A DNA stretch of 32,777 nt, from assembly GCA_030613055.1 (NCBI GenBank), contig JAUWMR010000050.1, forward strand, positions 1 through 32,777, given 5' to 3'. Of this stretch, positions 9,164 through 16,889 are shown in pieces; the first letter of the stretch is position 1; every line of letters starts with the position of its first letter. The position numbers and the translations under genes were made by a program. The stretch is from Desulfobacteraceae bacterium. Lineage in GTDB: Bacteria; Desulfobacterota; DSM-4660; Desulfatiglandales; Desulfatiglandaceae. Under the pieces are notes generated by a model, which was not told where the DNA came from, did not search any database, and was given only the letters and a program-made list of their open reading frames with translations.

Positions 9164-10024
9164 ATGACGACTATTAAGGCATGTATAAAGAGGCCTCAAT
9201 GGCTCTATCTGATATTCGGTTTTATAGCGATTACTCTGGTTGTTTATGCATTGTCATTTTTCATAAATGATAAGATCGACTGGCGAATCCTTTTGTTCTT
9301 GAATCCGGATTCGGCAATTCCGGTTGTAGATGACTTGATGATCCTTATTACCGATTATTCACTTTTAGGCTATGGCGTTGTGTTTTTCTTCTGGGAAATA
9401 GGATATCAAGCTTCAAAACGCACCCGGATAACAAAAGAAAATACAAACAGGGCCTTAAAGATAATCGGACTCGTGCTCTCGGTTGTTGCGTGTACTGCAT
9501 ATTTCTGGGCGGGATACGCGCATCCGATGATTTTTATGCCCTTAGCCATTATTGTCATTGGGTCATTCTGGCTTATAGGCAATTCAATGACTTTGTATGA
9601 TGATGAGAAACTCAATCAGATTAGTTGCCTTTTCTGGCTTACGCTTTTGTCAGGACTTCTTGCGGAATTGGCTGCAGAGGGGATAATTAAAGACATTGTT
9701 GGTCGTCCGCGCCCGCTTTCCGAGGCATATTCCGTGTACAACGCGGGAATTCGGATAGTGGCGGATGAAGTTGTCATGGGCGGACATTCTTATGTGGCGG
9801 GACATTCAACCGTGTTTTTTGCCATGGTAACCCCAATGATATACTTTGCTTCAAAAAACCGGTTTAAAGCGGGGCTGTTTGTTTGGGCTTCTGTTCATTC
9901 CTTCTCGCGGGTATATCTTGCAGCACATTTTCCGTATTGCAGCTTAGTAGGCTCTTTACTCGGATTTTCCATGGCAACCTTGATCGTAATGACATTTGGG
10001 GCCATGAAACTGAAAAACAAATAG
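9164..10024 (+). CDS. PAP2-family membrane lipid phosphatase with an altered third motif
   Basis: This 286-residue polytopic protein has about six hydrophobic helices. PAP2 motif 1 (K-x6-RP) is Lys176 to Arg183-Pro184 in KDIVGRPRP. Motif 2 is VAGH (His214) instead of the usual PSGH. Motif 3 (SR-x5-H-x3-D) is Ser248, Arg249, His255, but the final Asp is Cys259 (HFPYC). The family removes phosphate from lipid A, undecaprenyl pyrophosphate or phosphatidylglycerol phosphate. Its position 38 bp after arnT suggests a lipid A (LpxE/LpxF-like) or undecaprenyl-pyrophosphate phosphatase, but substrate is inference. AAGG lies 9 nt before the ATG. Confidence 0.8.
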   Translation: MTTIKACIKRPQWLYLIFGFIAITLVVYALSFFINDKIDWRILLFLNPDSAIPVVDDLMILITDYSLLGYGVVFFFWEIGYQASKRTRITKENTNRALKIIGLVLSVVACTAYFWAGYAHPMIFMPLAIIVIGSFWLIGNSMTLYDDEKLNQISCLFWLTLLSGLLAELAAEGIIKDIVGRPRPLSEAYSVYNAGIRIVADEVVMGGHSYVAGHSTVFFAMVTPMIYFASKNRFKAGLFVWASVHSFSRVYLAAHFPYCSLVGSLLGFSMATLIVMTFGAMKLKNK

Positions 10025-10033
10025 GCATACAAC

Positions 10034-10205
10034 TTTGATGAACTCGTAAAAAGTCATTTCACCTGTCATTGCGAGGAGCGAAGCGACGAAGCAATCTCCT
10101 GATTTCAAGCTGTTACAGCCAATGAGATTGCTTCGCGGAGTTTATCCCGCACTTGATGCGGGGCTCGCAATGACGTACTTTTCGACTTTTTACGGGTTCA
10201 TCAAA
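10034..10205. repeat. MITE-like inverted-repeat element, copy 2 (nested palindromes)
   Basis: Outer 22-nt arms at 10034-10055 and 10184-10205 are inverted repeats with one mismatch (TTTGATGAACTCGTAAAAAG..). A second nested palindrome lies inside: GTCATTGCGAG (10065-10075) with CTCGCAATGAC (10164-10174), and GAAGCAATCTC (10088-10098) with GAGATTGCTTC (10124-10134). The outer arms match the element at 1603-1703, but the inner palindrome is of a different family. No ORF lies in the 215-bp gap between the PAP2 gene and lptG. Confidence 0.8.
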
Positions 10206-10239
10206 TTTACGTTTACAAAAAAAAGAATAGTGATTAAAA

Positions 10240-11316
10240 ATGAGAATTTTTACCAGATACATCAACAGGGAGTTTTTTAAACTCCTGGTCCTCTGCATGC
10301 TAATATTTGTTGCCATGTATTTGTTAGGCCATTTTTTTGACGTGGGCGATAATTTTGTTGAGGCCAGGGTCCCCAGGCTTTTGATATTTCACTATTTCCT
10401 ATTTAAAATCCCTTATGTAATTGTTCAGATGCTGCCGCCGGCAGTCCTTGTAGCTATTATTATCATGTTTAGCATAATGAAAAAAAACAATGAAATAATG
10501 GCCCTCAAGGGTTGCGGAGTAAATATCTGGAGACTTTCGCAACCTGTTATTACAACCTGTTTTTTTTTAGCAATTGGTTTATTCTTTTTTTCTGAAACTG
10601 TTGTTCCTTATGCCAGTTCCAGGAGTAATGAAATATGGCGTGTAGAGGTCAAAAAACAGGCCTCCGGGCGTTTTTACGGAAAGGATCATATCTGGTATAG
10701 AGGGAGTGACACAATTTATTTTATAAGGCATTTTGATAACAAGAAAAAGATTATGGGGGGGCCTAGTTTCTATTTTTTTGATCCTTCTTTTAGATTGTAT
10801 AAGAGGATTGACGGTAAACAGGGGGTCTGGAAAGACGGGAAGTGGGTGATCAAAGACGGTCTTATCCTTGAAGCACTTGATGACGGCGAATATCACTTAA
10901 GCAAGTTTAAGGAAATGGACCTGTGGGTGCCGGAAGCCCCCGACACTTTTGTAGAAGAAAAAAGAATGCCGGAGGAGATGAATTGCTGGCAGCTTGCGCG
11001 ATTTGCCAACCGGACTAATGATGAAGGTTATGATGCCACCGAATACTTTGTTGACCTGAATATTAAGATAGCGTTTCCTTTTATTATCATAATTATGGCC
11101 CTTATCGGTATCCCTGTTGCCCTTGGGAACAGGAGGGGAGGGACACCGGCGGCCATAGCCTTAGGTGTGGTCCTCTGTTTTTTATATATCCTGGTTTTAG
11201 GGGTTTCCAGGGCATTCGGTCTGGGAGGAGTTTTGCCGTCTGTATTTTCAGCATGGGTGGCCAACGGGGTCTTTCTTTTGCTTGGCACCTACCTGATGAT
11301 GAATGTTGAGCAATAA
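10240..11316 (+). CDS. lptG: LptG-like permease of the LPS export ABC transporter (YjgP/YjgQ family)
   Basis: This 358-residue protein (LptF/LptG are about 355-365) has the family layout. Three hydrophobic helices lie in the first 125 residues (MRIFTRYINREFFKLL, then IPYVIVQMLPPAVLVAI with the coupling segment KKNNEIMALKGCGV). A periplasmic beta-jellyroll-like domain with IWYRG and IYFIRHFD spans about 135-265. Three more helices end the protein. LptG works with LptF and two LptB ATPases to lift LPS out of the inner membrane toward LptC/A/D. No lptF or lptB is in the window, so this may be a stand-alone copy. LptG is preferred over LptF because of the KNNEI coupling segment and IWYR motif; the distinction is not certain. 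Confidence 0.82.
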   Translation: MRIFTRYINREFFKLLVLCMLIFVAMYLLGHFFDVGDNFVEARVPRLLIFHYFLFKIPYVIVQMLPPAVLVAIIIMFSIMKKNNEIMALKGCGVNIWRLSQPVITTCFFLAIGLFFFSETVVPYASSRSNEIWRVEVKKQASGRFYGKDHIWYRGSDTIYFIRHFDNKKKIMGGPSFYFFDPSFRLYKRIDGKQGVWKDGKWVIKDGLILEALDDGEYHLSKFKEMDLWVPEAPDTFVEEKRMPEEMNCWQLARFANRTNDEGYDATEYFVDLNIKIAFPFIIIIMALIGIPVALGNRRGGTPAAIALGVVLCFLYILVLGVSRAFGLGGVLPSVFSAWVANGVFLLLGTYLMMNVEQ

Positions 11317-11341
11317 TTTCTTTTTCGCTTTTTTCATGGGA

Positions 11342-11370
11342 TTGACAAAGACGATGCCGTGGCCTAATAT
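11342..11370 (+). promoter_or_regulatory. Strong sigma70-type promoter for xsc
   Basis: TTGACA (11342-11347, perfect) and TAATAT (11365-11370, 4/6) are spaced by exactly 17 nt. The predicted start is near 11377, inside the palindrome at 11373-11390. The leader would be about 60 nt and ends with AGGAGGAA ahead of the xsc ATG. Confidence 0.7.
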
Positions 11371-11372
11371 GA

Positions 11373-11390
11373 TGACTGGCCGGTCAGTCA
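11373..11390. promoter_or_regulatory. TetR-type operator palindrome overlapping the xsc transcription start
   Basis: TGACTGGCCGGTCAGTCA is an 18-bp palindrome with one mismatched pair. Its size and GACnGnCCGGTCnGTC character fit TetR-family operators. It begins 3 nt after the -10 box, so a bound repressor would block initiation. The TetR gene at 13261-13914, directly downstream of xsc, is the obvious candidate ligand-responsive repressor (inference). Confidence 0.7.
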
Positions 11391-11436
11391 GCACTATGAT
11401 ATGACCGGATCTTTTCCAAAGCAGGAGGAATAAATT

Positions 11437-13158
11437 ATGACCACGATGACACCATCAGAGGCACTTGTTGAGACACTGGTGGCAGAAGATGTCAAAGCGG
11501 TTTTCGGAATCGTTGGAAGCGCTTACATGGACGCGCTGGACCTCTTTCCGGCCGCGGGTATCCGATTTATTTCAGTGGCCCATGAGCAGGCCGCCGCGCA
11601 CGCGGCAGACGGCCTGGCACGGGTGACCGGAAAACCGCAGGTTTGTATCGCCCAGAACGGGCCCGGGGCCGCAAATTTTGTATCCGCCATCACGGCCGCG
11701 TTCTGGGCACACTCACCGGTCGTTGCTGTCACACCCGAAACCGGGAGCATTGGAATCGGAACCGGCGGATTCCAGGAACTGGATCAGATGCCCTGGTTTG
11801 AGGCATGTACAAAGTACCAGGTTCGTGTAAACCGTCCTGAACGCATGGCCGAATTAGCCCGCCGCTGTTTCTATATTGCCAAGGCCGAATGCGGCCCCAC
11901 CCAGCTTAATATCCCCCGCGATTATTTTTACGGCGATATTGATTGCGAAATATACAAAACCGGGGACGTTTCAAAGGGTCCGGGACCGGAGGTTGACCTT
12001 GAAAAGGCTGCCGGGATTCTATCCCGCGCCTCCTGCCCGGTCATATTAGCCGGCGGAGGGGTTTCCATATCGGACGCGGTGGATCAGACCCGCGCGCTGG
12101 CTGAATACATCACGGCGCCGGTGGCAAACAGCTACCTCCATAACGACAGTTTTCCTGCCGGGCATGCCCTGAGCGTTGGCCCCATCGGGTACTGCGGGTC
12201 AAAGGCCGCCATGAAAACCATCGCAAAGGCCGATGTGGTGTTAGCCCTTGGCTGCAGGTTAGGTCCGTTTGGTACTCTGCCCCAGTATGATATGGATTAC
12301 TGGCCAAGTGATGCCAGGATTATCCAGGTAGATATTGACCATCGACAATTGGGCCTGAGCAAAAAGGTCGATCTGGCCCTGTGTGCGGACGCGGGGGAAT
12401 TTGCAAAACAGGTTCTCATGAAAATCAAACGAAACGAAGAGTCCCGCAATCCTGATTCGGACAGATTGGACGAAATAAAGGAGGAAAAAGAGAACTGGCT
12501 GAACGAACTGGACAGATGGTCTTCCGCACCGTCCAGGCGGATGCATCCGAGGCGTTTCCTTAAGGAACTCGCGGCTGTCGTGCCCAAAGGCGCAATCATC
12601 ACCACGGACGTAGGGAATACATGCTCCATGTGTAACAGCTACTTTGGATTTTCCGGCGCGCGACAATTTCTTGCCCCACTGAGCTGGGGTAATTGCGGTA
12701 TCGCATACGGTGTGGCCATGGGCGCAAAGATCGGCGCCCCTGACAAACCGGTTTTCGCGCTTCAAGGGGATGGGGCATATGGCATCAGCGGACTCAGTGA
12801 GGTTATGACCGCCGTTCGTGAAGAGATACCCGTTATCGCGGTGGTCTTTAACAACAACCAGTGGGGCGCGGAGAAGAAAAACCAGATAGACTATTATGAT
12901 AATCGGTTTGTCGGTGCCAATCTCGAAAACCCGGACTTCGCACGAATCGCACGTGATATGGGCGCTGAAGGGTACAGGATAGATCGTCCGGAAGATGTCA
13001 GGGAAATTGTTGAAACAGCCGTTAAGGTCCAAAAACCTGTTGTTATCGATGCGATTATTGACGGTGCGGCCGAGGTCCTGGCCGAGCCATTCCGGAGAGA
13101 CGCGCTCCAAATGCCGGTAAGACATCTACCCAAGTACAGACACCTTCGTGCGAAATAA
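11437..13158 (+). CDS. xsc: Sulfoacetaldehyde acetyltransferase (Xsc), ThDP-dependent
   Basis: This 573-residue cytosolic enzyme converts sulfoacetaldehyde plus phosphate to acetyl phosphate and sulfite, the desulfonation step in taurine, isethionate and other C2-sulfonate degradation. It has the three ThDP-enzyme domains (N-terminal PYR about 1-170, central about 185-340, C-terminal PP about 370-550). The ThDP-activating glutamate is Glu50 in VAHEQ; the metal/ThDP motif is Gly444-Asp445-Gly446 with Asn472-Asn473. Xsc-type signatures are VFGIVGSAYMDALDLFPAAG, SYLHNDSFPA, RLGPFGTLPQ, FNNNQWGAEKKNQ and FRRDALQMPVR. The ATG at 11437 follows GGAGGAATAAATT. No phosphotransacetylase, aldehyde-generating dehydrogenase or sulfonate importer gene is nearby, so the full pathway is not visible. 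Confidence 0.88.
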   Translation: MTTMTPSEALVETLVAEDVKAVFGIVGSAYMDALDLFPAAGIRFISVAHEQAAAHAADGLARVTGKPQVCIAQNGPGAANFVSAITAAFWAHSPVVAVTPETGSIGIGTGGFQELDQMPWFEACTKYQVRVNRPERMAELARRCFYIAKAECGPTQLNIPRDYFYGDIDCEIYKTGDVSKGPGPEVDLEKAAGILSRASCPVILAGGGVSISDAVDQTRALAEYITAPVANSYLHNDSFPAGHALSVGPIGYCGSKAAMKTIAKADVVLALGCRLGPFGTLPQYDMDYWPSDARIIQVDIDHRQLGLSKKVDLALCADAGEFAKQVLMKIKRNEESRNPDSDRLDEIKEEKENWLNELDRWSSAPSRRMHPRRFLKELAAVVPKGAIITTDVGNTCSMCNSYFGFSGARQFLAPLSWGNCGIAYGVAMGAKIGAPDKPVFALQGDGAYGISGLSEVMTAVREEIPVIAVVFNNNQWGAEKKNQIDYYDNRFVGANLENPDFARIARDMGAEGYRIDRPEDVREIVETAVKVQKPVVIDAIIDGAAEVLAEPFRRDALQMPVRHLPKYRHLRAK

Positions 13159-13191
13159 AAAATCCATGCTCTGCCTGCAATTGTGAAAATT

Positions 13192-13246
13192 AAAAAGAGC
13201 CCCCCATGTCCCGGTATTGTTTTCAAAGGGCTAAACTATTACAATT
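13192..13246 (+). repeat. Solo copy of the 55-bp repeat end
   Basis: This 55-nt stretch is identical to 6458-6512, the right end of the element upstream of arnD, and has the same orientation relative to the downstream gene. No left arm or core is present here. It fills most of the xsc-tetR gap and ends 14 nt before the tetR ATG. It carries the same TTGTTT/TACAAT pair (13217-13222, 13240-13245). Confidence 0.85.
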
Positions 13247-13260
13247 CAACAAGGTGCGGT

Positions 13261-13914
13261 ATGCCAAAAGAGACCTTCAACCAGCTCCCCTCGGAGAAGA
13301 GGGAGAAAATCCTTCAGACGGCGGCTATACTTTTTGCTGATCAGGGGTTCGCACGAACGGATATGGCCCAGATCGCAAAACGGGCCGGCGTGGCCAAAGG
13401 CTCGCTCTATAACTATTTTGAAAGCAAGGAAGACCTGTATCTCTATGTCTGTCGAGACGGCATCGAGCGCTCCCGGCAGGAAGTCTATGGCGATATCCGG
13501 CCTGAATGGGATCTCTACCGTCAGATCGATCACATTTTTCGACGGGGAGCGGCCTTTGTCTTAGCCAATCCGCAATATGCGCGACTTTATCTCAATAACG
13601 CCTCCTCCGGCATGGAGCGTTTCGCAGACCAGTTGAGCTTAGAAGTTGAGAAATACACGTCAGACCACCTGAAGCGCATCATTGCGGACGGCATGAGCCG
13701 TTGTATTGTTCGAGAGGATGTAGATGTTTCCCTTGCCTCATTTCTGATCAACAGCCTGTATATCATATTCGTTATTTCTCTGGTCTCCCGCCATTTCCAG
13801 ATTCGAATGAAGGAATACCTGGACATCAGGGAAGACTTGAACGATTTAGCCATAGAAAGACCCTTAGGCCAGGTGGTCAATTTGATATGTGACTTCCTGA
13901 AGCCTCCCGAATAG
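13261..13914 (+). CDS. TetR/AcrR-family transcriptional regulator
   Basis: The start is set at ATG 13261, which has AAGG just upstream and gives MPKETFNQLPSEKREKIL, the usual TetR N-terminus; a longer in-frame start at 13183 would run through the repeat. The protein is 217 residues. A TetR_N helix-turn-helix lies at about residues 13-58 (AAILFADQGF, then DMAQIAKRAGVAKGSLYNYFESKEDLY). The rest is a helical ligand-binding/dimerisation domain with no recognisable ligand signature. It lies between xsc and the second ThDP-enzyme gene, and a TetR-like palindrome covers the xsc start site, so repression of xsc is likely. A weak GGGCC/GGACCC hairpin followed by TTTTATT (13923-13948) may end its transcript. 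Confidence 0.88.
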   Translation: MPKETFNQLPSEKREKILQTAAILFADQGFARTDMAQIAKRAGVAKGSLYNYFESKEDLYLYVCRDGIERSRQEVYGDIRPEWDLYRQIDHIFRRGAAFVLANPQYARLYLNNASSGMERFADQLSLEVEKYTSDHLKRIIADGMSRCIVREDVDVSLASFLINSLYIIFVISLVSRHFQIRMKEYLDIREDLNDLAIERPLGQVVNLICDFLKPPE

Positions 13915-13985
13915 TAAAGAATCCGGGCCAAAGGACCCTGCTTTTATTCACCCCTGAAAGGGGCTATGATCACAGATAATCTTGT

Positions 13986-14119
13986 GAGTGCAAAGTGACT
14001 AAAGTGATCTAAAGTGACTAAAGTTAAGGAATTCCTTTGTTCTATAAATTAGATGGAGCGAAGCGACACTGCAACTTTAGGCACTTCAAACTTTAGCTCA
14101 TTTTAGGCACTCTTTGTGC
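13986..14119. repeat. Inverted array of CTAAAGTGA-type units
   Basis: The left arm (13986-14029) has tandem AAAGTGACTAAAGTGATCT-like units. The right arm (14072-14119) has the complementary CTTTAGGCACTTC / CTTTAGCTCA / TTTTAGGCACTC units, and the outermost GTGCAAAG and CTTTGTGC also pair. It lies in the 292-bp gap between tetR and the ThDP-enzyme gene, has no ORF, and resembles in layout the heptad array at 3996-4156. The remaining 87 bp before 14207 hold the leader with AAGGAGG and no clear promoter. Confidence 0.6.
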
Positions 14120-14206
14120 TTTACCCAGGCAGGGCTTACAGTCTCTAATCTGCCCTTAAGGACACAGTTTGCTATGATAAAATAAACCATGCCAAGGAGG
14201 ATTGAC

Positions 14207-15958
14207 ATGACGACCATGACAGGCGGTGAAATTATTGCAAGAATGCTCAAGGAAGAAGGTGTTGAAAAGGTATTCGGCATTATAGATGGCACCTATTTTG
14301 GCTTCTATTCCAGTCTTTCCCGATATGGCATCGACCTGATTACGCCTCGCCATGAGGCCACAGGTGCCCACATGGCAGGCGCCTACGCCAGGCTTACGGG
14401 AAAATTAGGCGTATGCATGGCCAGCAGCGGTCCGGGTGTTGCCAATGTCCTGGCAGCCGTACCGGTGGAAAACGCCGAAGGAAACCGTGTCGTCCTTATC
14501 ACGAGTTCGCGCCGAACCGGTATCATATCTCCCGACCGGGGCGGCGCATATCAGTATTTCAACCAGACAGCGGTAATAAAACCCATGGTTAAATGGTCCG
14601 GTTCGGCCTCATCATTCAACCGTATTCAGGAACTGGCCCGCCGGGCCCTCCGGATCTCTTACAGGGGTCGTCCAGGAGTGGTCCACTTAGACGTGCCCGA
14701 GGACCTCATGAACGGGAAGGACAAGACAGACGATTTCCGTCTTCCCCACCAGTACCGCCGGGTGTCCCCCATCACTCCCGATCCTGGTCAAGTGGAAGAG
14801 GCCGCACAGATGCTCGTGAAGGCAGAACTGCCTGTGATTCATGCCGGCAGCGGGATCATCCACGCGCGTGCCTTCGATGAACTGGCACAGTTGGCCGAGA
14901 TACTTCACGCACCCGTCACCACCTCCTGGGCGGGACGGGGCGTACTGCCGGAGACGTCAGAACTCTCCTGGCCCATGATGCATGTAAAGGCCGTGAATGA
15001 GGTCCGTAACGCAGCAGATCTGGTTCTCTGCCTCGGCTCGAGGTTAGGGGAGACAGACTGGTGGGGCAAGCCTCCGTATTGGAGGAATCCTTCTGAGCAG
15101 CGTCTTGTACAGGTTGACATAGACGATGATGTCCTGGGGGTCAACAAGCCCACGGACCTGGCCGTCCTGGCAGATATAAAGCCCTTTTTAGCGCAACTTC
15201 TGAAACGGCTCCGCGAGATGTCACACGGGATATCATTAGACGCACGGCGACAGAAGGTGAAAAAGCTCGCGAAAGACCGTGACAAGGATCGGGCCAGGTT
15301 AGACGAAAAGCTTTCGGACCGTTCCGCGCCCATGCTTACCGGCCACGTGGCCGCAGTATGCAGGGAGGTATTCGACGACGATGCAGTAGTGGTCTTTGAC
15401 GGGGGCAACACCGCTGTCTGGGGCAACTTCTACCATCAGGTCCGTGTGCCAAACACCCAGCTCTCGACCCACCATTTCGGCATGTTAGGCGCGGGTCTGG
15501 GACAATCCCTGGGGGCGGCCGTGGCCCTGCCTGACAGGCAGGTCTACTGCATCATCGGTGATGGTGCCTTTTCATTTCATGTCCAGGAGATCGAAACGGC
15601 GGTCCGGAACCGTTTGAAGGTAGTTTTTCTTGTATGCTGCGACAAACAGTGGGGTATGGTTAAGATAAATCAGCAGTTTGCCCTGAAACCGATCAAGACC
15701 ATGATCAAGAAATCTCTCGGACCTGATGAGACTATCAACACCGATCTGGAGGAGATCGAATTTGACCGGTTAGCAAGGGCAATTGGGGCACACGGGGAGC
15801 GGGTGAGCGACCCCGGGGAACTGCGGCCGGCCATTGAGCGGTCGTTGTCCTCGGGCAAATGCGCGGTCATCCATGTGGACGTGGACCCGGTAAAGCACAT
15901 GTGGGCCCCGGGTCTTATACACTTTAAAGACATGCACCAGGAACCAGGGGGGAAATGA
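14207..15958 (+). CDS. Thiamine-diphosphate-dependent enzyme, acetolactate-synthase-like, substrate unknown
   Basis: The ATG at 14207 is chosen over 14189 because AAGGAGG (14193-14199) lies 7 nt before it; the protein is 583 residues and begins MTTMT like the Xsc above. PYR, central and PP domains are complete. Glu50 in PRHEAT is the ThDP-activating residue. Gly451-Asp452-Gly453 starts the PP metal motif, but the usual Asn-Asn 25 residues later is Asp479-Lys480 (CCDKQWG). Asp can ligate Mg, so this is probably active. The Xsc-specific segments are absent (no SYLHNDSF, no FRRDAL), so it is not a second Xsc; acetolactate synthase, a decarboxylase or a carboligase are all possible. The stop is 1 nt before the transporter start. 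Confidence 0.82.
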   Translation: MTTMTGGEIIARMLKEEGVEKVFGIIDGTYFGFYSSLSRYGIDLITPRHEATGAHMAGAYARLTGKLGVCMASSGPGVANVLAAVPVENAEGNRVVLITSSRRTGIISPDRGGAYQYFNQTAVIKPMVKWSGSASSFNRIQELARRALRISYRGRPGVVHLDVPEDLMNGKDKTDDFRLPHQYRRVSPITPDPGQVEEAAQMLVKAELPVIHAGSGIIHARAFDELAQLAEILHAPVTTSWAGRGVLPETSELSWPMMHVKAVNEVRNAADLVLCLGSRLGETDWWGKPPYWRNPSEQRLVQVDIDDDVLGVNKPTDLAVLADIKPFLAQLLKRLREMSHGISLDARRQKVKKLAKDRDKDRARLDEKLSDRSAPMLTGHVAAVCREVFDDDAVVVFDGGNTAVWGNFYHQVRVPNTQLSTHHFGMLGAGLGQSLGAAVALPDRQVYCIIGDGAFSFHVQEIETAVRNRLKVVFLVCCDKQWGMVKINQQFALKPIKTMIKKSLGPDETINTDLEEIEFDRLARAIGAHGERVSDPGELRPAIERSLSSGKCAVIHVDVDPVKHMWAPGLIHFKDMHQEPGGK

Positions 15959-15959
15959 T

Positions 15960-16889
15960 ATGGATGCAGCAGCGATCGACCAGATACGACTCAATTTCAG
16001 CCCGCAGGCCCTTATTGGCCTCAATATAGTCATCGGATTGATGATGTTAGGGGTCTCACTCGACCTCAAGCTGGCCGATTTTAAGCGGGTCATTGTCTCA
16101 CCCAAGGCACCGGCCATCGGTCTGGGGGCGCAGTTCATCCTGTTGCCGGCGTTTACCTTCCTTCTGACCCTGATCGTTCGGCCTGCCCCTTCAATTGCAC
16201 TGGGCATGATTCTTATCGCATCCTGCCCCGGCGGAAATCTCTCCAATATCATGACCTATCTGGCCAGGGGAAATGCAGCCATTTCCGTCAGCATGACCGC
16301 CGTGTCTACTGCGGCCGCCGTCTTTATGACGCCATTTAATCTGGCCTTCTGGGGTGGGCTCAACCCTCAAACGGCCCCCATTCTCAGGCAGGTGAACCTC
16401 AACCCCATAGACGTTTTCACCACCATTGTCCTGATCCTCGGTGTGCCCCTAACTGTGGGTATGTTGGTCTCTAAGGCCTTTCCTGCTCTGGCAGACCGGA
16501 TCCGCAAGCCCTTCAAGATTTTCTCGTTTATTGTGTTTATCGTCTTTGTGGGTGCGGCCCTTGCAGCCAACTGGCAGATCTTTCTTAAAGTAATCGGTTT
16601 GATTATTTTTGTGGTCTTTATCCACAACGCCCTGGCCCTTAGCCTTGGCTACTGGTCCGGCCGGCTGGTCCGTTTAAACAGGCGGGATGTGAGGGCCGTG
16701 GCCATTGAGGTGGGCATCCAGAATTCGGCCTTAGGCCTGATATTGATCTTCAATTTTTTTGAGGGTCTGGGCGGCATGGCCATTATAGCTGCCTGGTGGG
16801 GCATCTGGCATATTATCGCCGGCTTGAGCATAGCCACGTTCTGGTCCCGGAGGCCACTCCCGGGCGATCCGGAGGTGCTGGCAGCATGA
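15960..16889 (+). CDS. BASS-family (bile acid:sodium symporter-like) transporter
   Basis: This 309-residue membrane protein has about nine or ten hydrophobic helices. ASCPGGNLSNIMTYLARGN (about residues 88-106) and the later EVGIQNSALGLIL (about 249-261) are the two crossover-helix signatures of the BASS/SBF family. Family members cotransport organic anions (bile acids, pantoate, pyruvate and others) with Na+. It starts 1 nt after the ThDP-enzyme stop, so a role in moving that enzyme's substrate or product is likely, but the solute cannot be inferred. It is not of the TauE/SafE sulfite-exporter type. AGGGGGGAAA supplies the ribosome binding site. Confidence 0.85.
   Translation: MDAAAIDQIRLNFSPQALIGLNIVIGLMMLGVSLDLKLADFKRVIVSPKAPAIGLGAQFILLPAFTFLLTLIVRPAPSIALGMILIASCPGGNLSNIMTYLARGNAAISVSMTAVSTAAAVFMTPFNLAFWGGLNPQTAPILRQVNLNPIDVFTTIVLILGVPLTVGMLVSKAFPALADRIRKPFKIFSFIVFIVFVGAALAANWQIFLKVIGLIIFVVFIHNALALSLGYWSGRLVRLNRRDVRAVAIEVGIQNSALGLILIFNFFEGLGGMAIIAAWWGIWHIIAGLSIATFWSRRPLPGDPEVLAA

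Noticed and set aside
12259-13125. 288-codon minus-strand ORF opposite xsc
   Set aside because: It mirrors a strongly conserved enzyme gene with all catalytic motifs on the plus strand; long antisense frames are common in GC-biased genes and it has no start signals.
13183-13260. Extended N-terminus of the TetR protein from ATG 13183
   Set aside because: The extra residues would be translated from the 55-bp repeat, and the downstream ATG has an AAGG and gives a standard TetR start.
14207-15958. Second copy of xsc
   Set aside because: It shares the ThDP fold and start residues but lacks the Xsc-specific segments (SYLHNDSF, RLGPFGTLP, FRRDAL) and has a different PP-domain motif.
15960-16889. 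TauE/SafE-type sulfite exporter partner of Xsc
   Set aside because: The crossover-helix signatures are those of the BASS family, not TauE; its solute is left open.
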